In this document: positions 35,583-47,545 of the stretch, in pieces
Position numbering within the stretch: position 1 is the stretch's first letter
Layout of the letters: every line of letters begins with the position of its first letter
NCBI GenBank assembly: GCA_902765005.1
Contig: CACWYB010000005.1
Span: 39,844-103,843, forward strand
Direction: 5' to 3'
Length of the DNA stretch: 64,000 nt
Origin: an uncultured Eubacteriales bacterium
GTDB lineage: Bacteria > Bacillota > Clostridia > Christensenellales > CAG-138
The notes under the pieces: generated by a model
The model's database searches: none
Seen by the model: only the letters and a program-made list of their open reading frames with translations
What the model was told of the DNA's origin: nothing
Translations under genes and position numbers: made by a program

Positions 35583-36959
35583 TCAGTCGTTGGCGTACTT
35601 GGTGTCGGTCTTCCCCGCCCGGTACACGGTCACGTCCCCGGAGGCGTTCTCGGGATGGTAGTTCATGGGCACGGCGGCGTAGAGGGCCGCGCAGGTGACC
35701 AGGTCCTGCTTCCAGGTGATCTCGTTGGGCGCATGGGCCTGAGACTCGGCGCCGGGGCCGAAGCCCACGCAGGGGATGCCATAGCGGCCCTGGATGGACA
35801 CGCCGTTGGTGGAGAAGGTCCACTTGTCGATGAGGGGCCGATGGCGCTTGTCCATGGCGGTGGGGCTGCCGATGCGCTCCTCACCGAAGAGGGCCTTATG
35901 GGCGTCGGCCAGGGCCTGCACATGGGCCGCGGTTTCCTTGTTGATCCAGGTGGGGAAATAGCATTCGGTCTCGTAGGTGAGGCCGGTCCAGGCGGGCCGG
36001 TCGTACATGTACATGGAGACCTTCACATCCTTGGCGTACTTCTTGCAGGCGGGCAGGTTGCGGATCTCCTCCAGGCAGGAATCCCAGGTTTCGCCGGCGG
36101 TCATGCGGCGGTCCAGGGACACGGCGCAGGAATCGGCCACGGCGCAGCGGGAAGGCGAGGTGTAGAAGATCTGGGAGGCGGTGATGGTGCCCCGGCCCAG
36201 GAAGCGGGCGTCCTCATAGTGCTCGGGATTGTACTTGGGGTCCAGCATCTTCACCAGGCCCTTGATCTCGTCCGCATCGGTGGCGGAGTTCTCGTTGAGG
36301 GCACGGACATCCTGGAGGATATCGGCCATCTTGTAGATGGCGTTGTCGCCCCGCTCGGGCGCGGAGCCGTGGCAGGACACGCCGTGGACGTCCACCCGGA
36401 TCTCCATCCGGCCCCGATGGCCCCGATAGATGCCGCCGTCCGTGGGCTCCGTGGAGACCACGAACTCGGGGGTGATGCCGTCTTCCTTATGGATATACTG
36501 CCAGCAAAGGCCGTCGCAGTCCTCCTCCTGCACGGAGGCCACCACCAGGATCTTATAGCCATCGGGGATGAGGTCAAGGTCCTTCATGATCTTGGCGCCG
36601 TAGACCGCGGACACCACGCCGCCCTCCTGGTCGGAGCCGCCGCGGCCGTAGATGATGTCGTCCGTCTCATAGCCCTGGTAGGGGTCATGCTCCCAGTTGG
36701 CGAGGTTGCCGATGCCAACGGTGTCGATGTGGCCGTCGAAGGCGATGATCTTCTCCCCCGTGCCCATCCAGCCCAGGGCGTTGCCCTCGGGGTCGATCTC
36801 GGCTTTGTCGAAACCCAGCGCTTCCATCTCCTGGATGGTGCGCTTCACCACGCCCTCCTCCTCGCAGCTCTCGCTGGGGATGGCGATGAGGTCCCGGAGA
36901 AACTTGGTCATGGCCGGCAGATAACCTTGGGCCGCTTCTTTGATCTTTGTATAGTCCAT
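35583..36959 (-). CDS. ygeY: YgeY-family M20 hydrolase
   Basis: 458 residues. Zinc ligands of the M20 family: [20 protein letters not shown], catalytic Glu pair in [12 protein letters not shown], and HAPNEI near the end. Annotated elsewhere as a selenium-metabolism-linked hydrolase, a C-N bond hydrolase in the purine-degradation pathway. First gene of the minus-strand arm, with its promoter 30 bases upstream. Confidence 0.92.
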   Translation of the reverse strand: MDYTKIKEAAQGYLPAMTKFLRDLIAIPSESCEEEGVVKRTIQEMEALGFDKAEIDPEGNALGWMGTGEKIIAFDGHIDTVGIGNLANWEHDPYQGYETDDIIYGRGGSDQEGGVVSAVYGAKIMKDLDLIPDGYKILVVASVQEEDCDGLCWQYIHKEDGITPEFVVSTEPTDGGIYRGHRGRMEIRVDVHGVSCHGSAPERGDNAIYKMADILQDVRALNENSATDADEIKGLVKMLDPKYNPEHYEDARFLGRGTITASQIFYTSPSRCAVADSCAVSLDRRMTAGETWDSCLEEIRNLPACKKYAKDVKVSMYMYDRPAWTGLTYETECYFPTWINKETAAHVQALADAHKALFGEERIGSPTAMDKRHRPLIDKWTFSTNGVSIQGRYGIPCVGFGPGAESQAHAPNEITWKQDLVTCAALYAAVPMNYHPENASGDVTVYRAGKTDTKYAND

Positions 36960-36990
36960 AGCATCCTCCTACCTGTATATTTTCACTTGC

Positions 36991-37018
36991 AGTATATCAC
37001 ACCTGCGGCGAAATGCAA
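36991..37018 (-). promoter_or_regulatory. Promoter of the ygeY arm
   Basis: Minus strand TTGCAT (37013-37018), 16-base spacer, TATACT (36991-36996), 31 bases before ygeY. Confidence 0.7.
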
Positions 37019-37029
37019 TGCGAAAATCC

Positions 37030-37060
37030 AATTATTTTTAGGTAAACCAAAATTATTTTT
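37030..37060. repeat. Direct AATTATTTTT repeats in the divergent control region
   Basis: AATTATTTTT at 37030-37039 and 37051-37060, 21 bases apart (two helical turns), each preceded by CCA or CCAA. It lies between the two divergent promoters of the purine cluster, a natural place for a common operator. Confidence 0.5.
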
Positions 37061-37076
37061 GTTTTCCCCGTCCATC

Positions 37077-37105
37077 TTGAATTCAGGCCTTGCATGTGAT
37101 AAACT
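37077..37105 (+). promoter_or_regulatory. Promoter of the ssnA-ygfK-xdhD arm
   Basis: TTGAAT (37077-37082), 17 bases, TAAACT (37100-37105). The transcript would have a leader of about 107 bases before ssnA; a short purine-rich run and the ribosome site are the only elements I can identify in it. Confidence 0.6.
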
Positions 37106-37219
37106 ATGCACATAAAATGAATACTCTTCCGGCTGTAAGGGAGTGCTTCGCGCGCGGGCTGTCAAACCATGTGTTTGCTGCCGCGCTGTTTTTTCAGAAC
37201 CATCAAAAAGGAGGCTGCC

Positions 37220-38560
37220 ATGATTCTTATCACAAACGGAACAGTCATCACCCGCGACCAGGAACGGCCCTTTTTCCCGGACGGCGCCGTGCTGGTGGAC
37301 GGCCGGCTCATAAAGGTCATCGGCCCCCGGCAGGAGCTGGAAGCGGCCTATCCGGAGGCGGAGCGGGTGGACGCCCACAGGGGCGTGATCATGCCCGCGT
37401 TCATCAACGTCCATTCCCATATCTACAGCGCCCTTGCGAGGGGCCTTTCCATCAAGGGCTTCAACCCCACCAACTTCTATGAGATCCTGGACGGCCAGTG
37501 GTGGGCCATGGATCGGAACCTGACGCTGGAGGGCACCCGGGCCAGCGCCTACACCACCATCATCGACGGCATCAAGACCGGCTGCACCACCATCTTCGAC
37601 CACCACGCCAGCTACAAGGCCATCACCGGCTCCCTCTTTGAGATCGAGAAGGTGGCCCGCGAGCTGGGCATCCGGGCGTGCCTGTGCTACGAGGTATCCG
37701 AGCGGGACGGAGAAAGGAAGTGCGACGAGGCTATCGAGGAAAACGCCAGCTTCATCACCCACTGCGAGAAGGATCCCGATCCCATGATCGCCGCCATGTT
37801 CGGCGGCCACGCCCTGTTCACCATCTCCGATAAAACATTTGAGAAGATGCAGAAGGCCAACAACGGCCGCACGGGCTACCACATCCACGTGTCCGAGGGC
37901 CTGAACGACGTGTACGACTCGGCCCTGAACTACGGCACCCGGCCCGTGAATCGGCTCCTCAACAACGGCATCCTGGGCGAAAAGACCATGCTGGGCCACT
38001 GCATCCATGTGAACAGCGGGGAGATGGACATCATCCGGGACACGGGCACCATGGTCTGCAACAACGCGGAGAGCAACATGGGCAACGCCGTGGGCTGCTC
38101 CCCCATCCGCCAGATGATGGAAAAGGGCATCCTGGTGGGCATGGGCACGGACAGCTACACCTTTGACATGCTGGAAGCCTTGAAGGTGAGCCTGATCATC
38201 CAGCGGCACAACGCCTGCATGCCCAATGTGGCCTGGAGCGAGGTGACGAAGATGCTCTTTGAAAACAACGCCAGGATCGCCGCCAAATACTTCCCCGACC
38301 GGCTGGGCAAGCTGAAGGAGGGCTACGCCGCGGACATCATCGTCATGGACTACAAGCCCTTCTCCCCCTTCTCGGACAAGAACATCGACGGCCATATGAT
38401 CTTCGGCATGACCGGGCGGCAGTGCGAGTTCACCATGTGCGCCGGCCGCATCCTCATGCAGGATCGGAAGCTGGTGGGCATCGACGAGGAGGCCATCAAC
38501 GCCCGCACCATGGAGGAGAGCATCAAGCTTTGGAAGGCTCTCGACAGCTACAACGGATGA
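37220..38560 (+). CDS. ssnA: Putative aminohydrolase SsnA
   Basis: 446 residues from ATG 37220 (AAAAGGAGGCTGCC upstream). Amidohydrolase/cytosine-deaminase-type metal enzyme: NVHSHIYSALARG metal motif near residue 67, GHCIHVNSGEMD, and the late Asp in VGMGTDSYTFDM. In purine-catabolic clusters SsnA is thought to deaminate or hydrolyse a ring intermediate such as guanine-like compounds. First gene of the plus-strand arm, followed after 18 bases by ygfK. Confidence 0.92.
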   Translation: MILITNGTVITRDQERPFFPDGAVLVDGRLIKVIGPRQELEAAYPEAERVDAHRGVIMPAFINVHSHIYSALARGLSIKGFNPTNFYEILDGQWWAMDRNLTLEGTRASAYTTIIDGIKTGCTTIFDHHASYKAITGSLFEIEKVARELGIRACLCYEVSERDGERKCDEAIEENASFITHCEKDPDPMIAAMFGGHALFTISDKTFEKMQKANNGRTGYHIHVSEGLNDVYDSALNYGTRPVNRLLNNGILGEKTMLGHCIHVNSGEMDIIRDTGTMVCNNAESNMGNAVGCSPIRQMMEKGILVGMGTDSYTFDMLEALKVSLIIQRHNACMPNVAWSEVTKMLFENNARIAAKYFPDRLGKLKEGYAADIIVMDYKPFSPFSDKNIDGHMIFGMTGRQCEFTMCAGRILMQDRKLVGIDEEAINARTMEESIKLWKALDSYNG

Positions 38561-38578
38561 CCCAGGAGGAAAATGACC

Positions 38579-41527
38579 ATGAGTGAAAGAATGAATCCCA
38601 TCTCCTTCGACAAGCTCCTTGCCCGGGTCCTGGCGGAATACGCCCAGCAGGGCACCGTTTTCGGCGCGCATGCCCGGTTTGAGGCGGAACGGCCCGGCCT
38701 CCCCCTCTTCGGCGGGCGGATCGAGACCCCCTTCGGCCCCGCCGCCGGCCCCAACACCCAGCTGTCGGAGAACATCATCGCCGGCTACTTTACCGGCGCC
38801 CGGTTCTTTGAGCTCAAGACCGTGCAGAAGATGGACGGCGAGGATCTGGCCAAGTGCATCAACCGGCCCTGCATCAAGGCGGACGACGAGGGCTACAACT
38901 GCGAATGGTCCACTGAGCTCACCGTGCCCCAGGCCTTCACGGAGTATGTGAACGCCTATGTGATCATCAAGATCATCGCCCGGCTCTGGCACCTGGGGGA
39001 CCCCAACGGGTTCATGTTCAACATGTCCGTGGGCTACGACCTGGCCGGGATACAGACGGAAAAGATCGACACCTTCATCGAGGGCATGAAGGACGCCTCC
39101 CCCACCCCCGCCTTCCAAAACGCCATCGCCGAAGCCAAGAAGCAGCTGCCGGAGCTGGCCGATTATATCGACGCCATCGACCCCCATATCTGCACCAGCG
39201 TGACCATCTCCACCCTCCACGGCTGCCCGCCTCAGGAGATCGAGAGCATCGCCAGCTATCTTATCACCCAAAAGAAGCTCCACACCCTGGTCAAGTGCAA
39301 CCCCACCATCCTAGGCTACGATTTTGCCAGGCAGCGCCTGGATGAGGCCGGGTTCGACTACGTCGCCTTCGACGACCACCATTTCAGGGAGGACTTGCAG
39401 TATACGGACGCGGTGCCCATGTTCCGCCGGCTGTTGAAGCTGGCGGCGGAAAACGGCGTTTCCTTCGGGCTCAAGCTCAGCAACACCTGCCCTGTGGACG
39501 TGAAGGCCGGGGAGCTGCCCAGCGAGGAGATGTACATGAGCGGCAAGTCGCTGTACCTGCTCACCATCGAGATGGCCGCCCGCCTGGCGGAGGCGTTCGA
39601 CGGGAAGCTGCGGCTGTCCTTCTCCGGCGGCGCCGACGCCTTCAACATCAAGGCCCTCTTCCGCGCCGGCATTTGGCCCATCACCGTGGCCACCACCATT
39701 CTCAAGCCCGGTGGCTACGACCGGTTCTACGAGCTGGCCAAGGAGATCTCCCGCTGCGCCTACAAGCCCTTCACCGCCGTGAACCCGGCGGCGGTCCGCG
39801 CCCTGTCCGACAAGGCGGCCCGGGATCCCCACCACAGAAAACCCATCAAGCCCCTGCCCAGCCGGAAGAACGGAGAGCAGGTGCCCCTGCTGAGCTGCTT
39901 TATCGCCCCCTGCCAGGGCGGCTGCCCCATCCATCAGGACATTCCCGGATACCTGGCTCTGAACGAGAAGGGCAAGTTCCCGGAATCCCTGAAGCTCATC
40001 ACCGAGAAGAACGCCCTGCCCTTCATCACCGGCACCATCTGCGCCCATCCCTGCATGGGCCGCTGCACCCGGAACTTCTATGAGCAGAGCGTCAACATCC
40101 GCAAGGCCAAGCTCACCGCCGCCCGGAAGGGCTTCGGCGCCCTCATGGCCCGGGGCGTGCAGAAGGAGCAGCTGACAGAAGCCAAGGTGGCCATCATCGG
40201 CGGCGGCCCCGCGGGCATGGCGGCGGCCTTCTACCTCACCCGCGCCGGGGCAAAGGTCACGGTGTTCGAGAAGGAGCAGACCCTGGGCGGCACGGTCCGC
40301 CATGTGATCCCCTCCTTCCGCATCCCCGCCGCGGCCATCGACCGGGACGTGAAGCTGATCTCCTCCCTGGGGGCCACCTTCGTGCTGGGCCAGCCCGCCC
40401 CCTCTTTGGAGGAGCTGAAGAAGGACTTTGACTTCATCCTGCTGGCCGTGGGCGCCCAGAAGGCGAACCGGCTGAACATCGGCGGGAAGGAATACAACGC
40501 CATCGCCTTTTTGAAGGCCCTGAAGGCCGGGGAGCCGGTGGATCTGGGCGAGCACGTGGCCGTCATCGGCGCCGGCAACACGGCCATGGACTGCGCGCGG
40601 GCGGCCCTGCGGGTGCCGGGGGTGAAGGACGTGTCCATCGTCTATCGGCGTACCAAGAAGTATATGCCCGCCGACGAGGAGGAGATGCTCCTGGCCCTGA
40701 AGGAGGGCGTCCAGTTTAAGGAACTGCTGGCCCCGGTGAAGGCGGACGGCAAGAGCCTGCTCTGCCACAGGATGGTTCTGGGCGAGCCGGACGCCTCCGG
40801 CCGCCGCAGCCCGGTGGACACGGGTGAGGAAGTCTTGCTCCCCTGCTCCGCCCTCATTGCCTCCCTGGGCGAGAAGGTGGACACGGACCTGCTCCTCTCC
40901 TACGGCGCGGCAGTCAACGAGAAGGGCCGCCCCGCCCTGCAGAACGGGAACGTCTTCGTATTGGGCGACGCCCGGCGTGGCCCCGCCACCGTGGTGGAAG
41001 CCATGGCGGACGCCCTGGCCGCCACGGAAGCCATCGTGGGCGCGGCCCGGGCCTACGAGCTGCCCCGTGGCGCGGAGCTGGGCGAAGGGAAGCTCATGGA
41101 TCGCAAGAGCCGGCTGAAGCTCCCCTGCGAGCCGGAGGAGCAGTGCATGCACTGCAACGAGATCTGCGAGAACTGCGTGTCCGTGTGCCCCAATCGGGCC
41201 AACGTGGCCCTGCGGGTCCCCGGCAAAAAGGAGCCCCAGATCCTGCACCTGGATTACCTGTGCAACGAGTGCGGCAACTGCGCCTCCTTCTGCCCCTATG
41301 CCTCCGCCCCCTACAAGGACAAGTTCACCCTGTTTGAGAACGAGGCGGATTTCGCGGACAGCGAAAACCAGGGCTTCTGCGTGCTGAACGAAAAGAAAAA
41401 GCAGGTGAAGGTCCGCCTGGCCGGCACGGAAAAGAAGTATGACCTGTCCAAGGCAAACGATCTGGATGCGGACATCGAGCTGCTCATACTGACGGTACTG
41501 AAGGACTACCCGTATCTGCTGGTATAA
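38579..41527 (+). CDS. ygfK: YgfK: flavin and iron-sulfur oxidoreductase of the purine cluster
   Basis: 982 residues from ATG 38579 (an ATG 6 bases earlier sits too close to AGGAGGA). Three modules: a dihydroorotate-dehydrogenase-like domain (1-~430; GPAAGPNTQLSENI, PGGYDRFYELAKE); a glutamate-synthase-small-subunit-like module with an iron-sulfur N-end (CQGGCPIHQDIPGYL, CAHPCMGRCTRNF), FAD motif IIGGGPAGMAAAFYLTRAG and NADPH motif IGAGNTAMDCARAA; and a C-terminal ferredoxin (CEICVSVCPNRANV-type, CNECGNCASFCPY). It resembles E. coli YgfK closely. Named 'putative selenate reductase' in databases; here it more likely moves electrons between the hydroxylase and NADPH or ring reduction. Confidence 0.95.
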   Translation: MSERMNPISFDKLLARVLAEYAQQGTVFGAHARFEAERPGLPLFGGRIETPFGPAAGPNTQLSENIIAGYFTGARFFELKTVQKMDGEDLAKCINRPCIKADDEGYNCEWSTELTVPQAFTEYVNAYVIIKIIARLWHLGDPNGFMFNMSVGYDLAGIQTEKIDTFIEGMKDASPTPAFQNAIAEAKKQLPELADYIDAIDPHICTSVTISTLHGCPPQEIESIASYLITQKKLHTLVKCNPTILGYDFARQRLDEAGFDYVAFDDHHFREDLQYTDAVPMFRRLLKLAAENGVSFGLKLSNTCPVDVKAGELPSEEMYMSGKSLYLLTIEMAARLAEAFDGKLRLSFSGGADAFNIKALFRAGIWPITVATTILKPGGYDRFYELAKEISRCAYKPFTAVNPAAVRALSDKAARDPHHRKPIKPLPSRKNGEQVPLLSCFIAPCQGGCPIHQDIPGYLALNEKGKFPESLKLITEKNALPFITGTICAHPCMGRCTRNFYEQSVNIRKAKLTAARKGFGALMARGVQKEQLTEAKVAIIGGGPAGMAAAFYLTRAGAKVTVFEKEQTLGGTVRHVIPSFRIPAAAIDRDVKLISSLGATFVLGQPAPSLEELKKDFDFILLAVGAQKANRLNIGGKEYNAIAFLKALKAGEPVDLGEHVAVIGAGNTAMDCARAALRVPGVKDVSIVYRRTKKYMPADEEEMLLALKEGVQFKELLAPVKADGKSLLCHRMVLGEPDASGRRSPVDTGEEVLLPCSALIASLGEKVDTDLLLSYGAAVNEKGRPALQNGNVFVLGDARRGPATVVEAMADALAATEAIVGAARAYELPRGAELGEGKLMDRKSRLKLPCEPEEQCMHCNEICENCVSVCPNRANVALRVPGKKEPQILHLDYLCNECGNCASFCPYASAPYKDKFTLFENEADFADSENQGFCVLNEKKKQVKVRLAGTEKKYDLSKANDLDADIELLILTVLKDYPYLLV

Positions 41528-41536
41528 AGGAGGAGT

Positions 41537-44116
<2,580 letters not shown>

Positions 44117-44117
44117 C

Positions 44118-44591
44118 ATGGCGGATCTGCTCTTCCCAAAGGCGGCTTTGGTGGCCTGCAACGGCGGGTGCCGAAATGAAAGCTGCCCCTATGGCTGCAT
44201 CGGCTGCGGCATGTGCGTCGCCATCTGCCCCTTTGATGCCATCGCTATCAACAAAAACGGCGTGGCGGAAGTGAATGAATCGAAGTGCCAGGGCTGCGGG
44301 GCCTGTGTCACGGAATGCCCCCAGGGGATCATCCGCCTGCATGAGGCGGGCAGCCCCATTGTGGTGAAGTGCGCCAATCGGGATTCGGGCAAGGCAGCCC
44401 GGGCGGCCTGCCAGGTGTCCTGCATCGGCTGCGGCATCTGCGAAAAAGCCTGCCCCTCCGGCGCGGCCAGGGTCGAGGACAACCTGTCCTCCATCGACGA
44501 GGCGCTATGCCTCGCCTGCGGCATGTGCGCGGTGAAGTGCCCCCGGCACGCCATCTATGATCTGAGGGGCGTGCTGACGAAAATAAACTAA
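44118..44591 (+). CDS. Four-cluster [4Fe-4S] ferredoxin
   Basis: 157 residues with four CxxCxxCxxxC motifs: CIGCGMCVAICP, CQGCGACVTECP, CIGCGICEKACP, CLACGMCAVKCP, so up to four [4Fe-4S] clusters, plus an N-terminal cysteine group (CNGGCRNESC). The arrangement recalls RnfB-like ferredoxins. Starts 1 base after xdhD with AAGGAGG. Likely electron carrier for XdhD and YgfK. Confidence 0.88.
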   Translation: MADLLFPKAALVACNGGCRNESCPYGCIGCGMCVAICPFDAIAINKNGVAEVNESKCQGCGACVTECPQGIIRLHEAGSPIVVKCANRDSGKAARAACQVSCIGCGICEKACPSGAARVEDNLSSIDEALCLACGMCAVKCPRHAIYDLRGVLTKIN

Positions 44592-44711
44592 CGATAAACT
44601 GAAAAAAATATATCCATCTTTAAGGATGATTTCAGGTTTTCGGGGTATACTCTTTGAAGATAGAGCGATCAAAACTTTTTTACTCTTCTATCCCAATACC
44701 CTCTCTCCCAC

Positions 44712-44742
44712 GCAAAAGGAGCGGAAATTCCGCTCCTTTTGC
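44712..44742. terminator. Bidirectional terminator after the purine cluster
   Basis: GCAAAAGGAGCGGAA (44712-44726), one base, and its exact complement (44728-44742), flanked by A- and T-runs. The stretch 44592-44711 contains nothing I can name. Confidence 0.85.
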
Positions 44743-44765
44743 CATTTTATATTTCAATTCTCTTC

Positions 44766-46085
44766 TTATTTTTCCAGCAGACGAGCTTCCAGATAGTAGC
44801 GCTTCTCGGCGGCCTCGCCCATGGAGAAGGTCTTGCGGGGCAGTGCGCCGTCGAAGACCACGGTGGAGAACAGCTCGCCCTTCTGCATGGTGGGGAGCAG
44901 GAAGCCCACGGCCTTGGGCTTTTTGGACAGGTCCTTCACCACGTCGTCCCCGTGGATGTAGTCCACCTCGCCGCCCAGGTCCTTGAGGACCGCATCGATG
45001 GCGTTCTGCAGAGTGCCCACCGCCAGCTGGGCCGCAGGACCGCTGACGACGAAGGTGCCCTCCACGTCCCCATAGAAGAAGGGGATGACGTGGGTTTCGC
45101 CGCCCTCGGCCGCCTTCGCTTCGGGCAGGATCTCCACGGAACCATTCTGCTCGGAGAGTTTCTTTTGCAGGGCGTCGATGAGGGTCTTCCCCTCCACTCC
45201 GAAGACCACCCGATGGATGGGCTCGAAGATGATGCCCTCGTCATGGACGTTGTTGAGCTCGATGAGGGCGTAGCGGGCGGGATGATCGGCCCGCTCCGCC
45301 TCGGGCAGGGTTGCCTTGATCTTCTCCCAGTTGGCCTTGGCCGTGGCCAGGCTGTGGTTGCCGTCGCCCATGGCGAAGAGGAGCACGGGGTGATCGCCGT
45401 ATTTCTTCTCGAAGGCGGCCTTGTCCGCCAGCTTGGTGAGGCCCGCGATGACGGCGTTCACGTCGCCTTCCTCCGCCACCAGGCGCCCTGAGATGTGGCC
45501 GCCGCCCAGCATGAGGTCCGTGTCATAAAGGCAGGGAAGCGTCGCCGCCTTCCTGACCAGGGGCTCGATGACGGTCCGGTCCGGATCGTCGATGAGGACC
45601 AGAATGTGAGGCAGCTCCACAGCGGCCCCCTCCCGGATCTTCAGCCGGGGCGGGATGCGGGAGACGATGGTCCCCTCAGTGGCCCGGATCAGGGTGCCGG
45701 AACCCTTGGAGTAGTCGTACTCCTCCAGATCCAGGGCCATAACCAGGCCGTGGCGAGTGTTGCCGTTGGCGGTGCGCTCCACCAGCACGAAGCCCTGGGG
45801 CTGCTTCTGGAGGATGCCCTTTTTGAGGTATTCCTTCATGTTGGCCTTGATGGCGGCGATGCGCTCCGGCTCATCGGGGCTGCCCAGATACGCCTCCGGC
45901 AGAATGAGGTCCAGCGTGGAGGGGGCGTCGCCGATGATGGCGCGAGCCTGCTCCCAATACTCCTTCTGGGAGGTGAACTGATCGCAGGCCACCACGGCCC
46001 ACTTGCTCATGTCCGTCCCTTTGGGGGGAAGCATCACTTCCGGGACCAGGACGCCGATGGAATTGGTATACTTCTTTTCTTTCAT
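44766..46085 (-). CDS. DUF1015 family protein
   Basis: 439 residues from ATG 46085, chosen since the promoter lies just upstream. Typical DUF1015 features: IGVLVPEVMLPPKGTDMSKW at the N-terminus, MGDGNHSLATAKANWEKIK and HPARYALIELNNVHDEGIIF in the middle. The family is tied by context in other genomes to amino-acid and serine metabolism; its biochemical role is unproven. Monocistronic with promoter and shared terminator. Confidence 0.88.
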   Translation of the reverse strand: MKEKKYTNSIGVLVPEVMLPPKGTDMSKWAVVACDQFTSQKEYWEQARAIIGDAPSTLDLILPEAYLGSPDEPERIAAIKANMKEYLKKGILQKQPQGFVLVERTANGNTRHGLVMALDLEEYDYSKGSGTLIRATEGTIVSRIPPRLKIREGAAVELPHILVLIDDPDRTVIEPLVRKAATLPCLYDTDLMLGGGHISGRLVAEEGDVNAVIAGLTKLADKAAFEKKYGDHPVLLFAMGDGNHSLATAKANWEKIKATLPEAERADHPARYALIELNNVHDEGIIFEPIHRVVFGVEGKTLIDALQKKLSEQNGSVEILPEAKAAEGGETHVIPFFYGDVEGTFVVSGPAAQLAVGTLQNAIDAVLKDLGGEVDYIHGDDVVKDLSKKPKAVGFLLPTMQKGELFSTVVFDGALPRKTFSMGEAAEKRYYLEARLLEK

Positions 46086-46137
46086 GATTGCTGACCTCAC
46101 TTCATTTTGATAAAATGCAGGTGTAGACCTTACGGGT

Positions 46138-46166
46138 ATTGTACAATCCTCACATTCTTTTTGCAA
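46138..46166 (-). promoter_or_regulatory. DUF1015 gene promoter
   Basis: Minus strand TTGCAA (46161-46166), 17 bases, TACAAT (46138-46143). Confidence 0.72.
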
Positions 46167-46215
46167 CCTTTTCTTGCCCTGGCCGGTATTATATACGAAA
46201 GGAAGGAGGCGTCCC

Positions 46216-47211
46216 ATGAAGAAGCTGTCGCTGCTGAGCATTGCCCACTTTTTGGTGGACCTATGCTGCGCCGCCCTGTTCTTCGGATGGCTCAACGGGG
46301 GACAAAGCTGGTGGCTCTGCATGGTGGTCTACAACGGCTGCGCCTTCGCTCTGCAGCTCCAGCTGGGGCTCCTGGCCGACGGAGCGAACCGGAACCTACT
46401 GTTTGCGGCGGGCGGCTGCGCCCTGGTGGGGGCGGGCTTCCTGCTTGCCGCCTCTCCCCTCTTGGCCGCCACGACGGCGGGGATCGGCAACGGACTCTTT
46501 CACGTGGGCGGCGGCCTGGAGGTGCTGAACGACAGCGAACGGGCGGCGCCTCTGGGGGTGTTCGTGTCCCCCGGGGCGGTGGGGCTGTACCTGGGCACGG
46601 CCTACGCGGCGGTCTTCGCCCGGCATGTGTGGTTGGCCCCTCTCCTGCTGATCCTTTTAGGGACGGCGCTGCTGCTCTTTGGACGCCGGACCCAGGCCTT
46701 GGTTTCCCGCAACGCGCCCCTGTCCCTCACCCTTCCGAAGGGGGGCGGGGTGGCTCTACTCTGCCTGTTTCTGGTGGTGGCCCTGCGCTCCCTGCTGGGA
46801 GGCGCTTTCTCAACCGGGATACCCACGCTGCCCGGCCTGGTGCCCGTGCTGTGCCTGGCCTTTGGCAAGGCGGCGGGCGGCTTCTGCGCCGATCGGCTGG
46901 GGCTGAAGCGAACGGCCCTCCTCTCCCTGGGGCTCTCCTGCCTGCTGTTGCTGCTGCCCCGAGGGTATGTCACCCTTGCGGCCCTGTTCCTCTTCAACAT
47001 GACCATGCCCCTGACTTTGTTCGGGGCGGCGAGGCTCCTAAATGGCGCTAAGGGCACGGCCTTCGGGCTTTTGACCTGCGCCCTGTTCCTGGGGATGGTC
47101 CCCCGGTTCCTGGGGCTCCCGCTGGACCTGCCGGGCTTTGGCTGGGCGGGGCTGGCGCTCCTTTCTTTGGGACTGCTGCTGATGGGCCTTAGGCGGGAGG
47201 CGGAAGGATGA
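46216..47211 (+). CDS. Major-facilitator-like membrane permease
   Basis: 331 residues with roughly ten hydrophobic segments, starting MKKLSLLSIAHFLVDLCCAA, a common MFS N-terminus. GGRCADRLG-like loop (GGFCADRLGLKRTA) near residue 230 matches the MFS cytoplasmic-loop signature. Substrate unknown. AAGGAGGCGTCCC precedes ATG. Overlaps the next gene by 4 bases. Confidence 0.75.
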   Translation: MKKLSLLSIAHFLVDLCCAALFFGWLNGGQSWWLCMVVYNGCAFALQLQLGLLADGANRNLLFAAGGCALVGAGFLLAASPLLAATTAGIGNGLFHVGGGLEVLNDSERAAPLGVFVSPGAVGLYLGTAYAAVFARHVWLAPLLLILLGTALLLFGRRTQALVSRNAPLSLTLPKGGGVALLCLFLVVALRSLLGGAFSTGIPTLPGLVPVLCLAFGKAAGGFCADRLGLKRTALLSLGLSCLLLLLPRGYVTLAALFLFNMTMPLTLFGAARLLNGAKGTAFGLLTCALFLGMVPRFLGLPLDLPGFGWAGLALLSLGLLLMGLRREAEG

Positions 47212-47531
47212 GAAATCTGATCCTCTCCCTCGCCCTGTCCCTGGGGCTGACGGAGCTCTTCGAGTGCGGGTTCGCCCTGTGTGCGGGCAAGCGAAAAAAG
47301 GCCCTGCTGCTGTGCGTTTTGGTGAACCTGGTGACCAATCCACCGGTGGTGCTGCTCCATTACCTGCTTGGGGGCGGATGGGCGCTGGTGGTCGGGCTGG
47401 AAGCAGGCGCAGTGCTGACGGAGGGCTGGCTCTACCGCTGCAGCGGCCTGTATAACCGGCCCTTCCTGTTCTCCCTGGCCGCCAACGGCCTATCCTTCTC
47501 CCTGGGCTTAGTGATCCGATTCTTGCTGTAA
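47208..47531 (+). CDS. Small integral membrane protein, unknown function
   Basis: 107 residues, hydrophobic, with three or four likely membrane segments (LILSLALSLGLTELFECGFAL, LLLCVLVNLVTNPPVVLLHY split at 20, ALVVGLEAGAVLTEGWLY, FSLAANGLSFSLGLVIRFLL). It has no family I recognise. It is encoded between a permease and a secreted protein in one operon. Confidence 0.65.
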   Translation: MRNLILSLALSLGLTELFECGFALCAGKRKKALLLCVLVNLVTNPPVVLLHYLLGGGWALVVGLEAGAVLTEGWLYRCSGLYNRPFLFSLAANGLSFSLGLVIRFLL

Positions 47532-47545
47532 AGGAGGCTGTTTTT

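Noticed and set aside
32909-35698. 930-codon plus-strand open frame opposite the PLP gene and ygeW
   Set aside because: Antisense shadow of two recognisable enzymes in GC-rich DNA.
37106-37219. Purine riboswitch in the ssnA leader
   Set aside because: I could not find the three-helix core or the conserved loop pairs of the purine aptamer; only a short leader with a ribosome site.
38579-41527. Taking 'selenate reductase' as YgfK's real function
   Set aside because: The name comes from database labels. The domain set and context fit purine redox chemistry better, and selenate reduction is not shown here.
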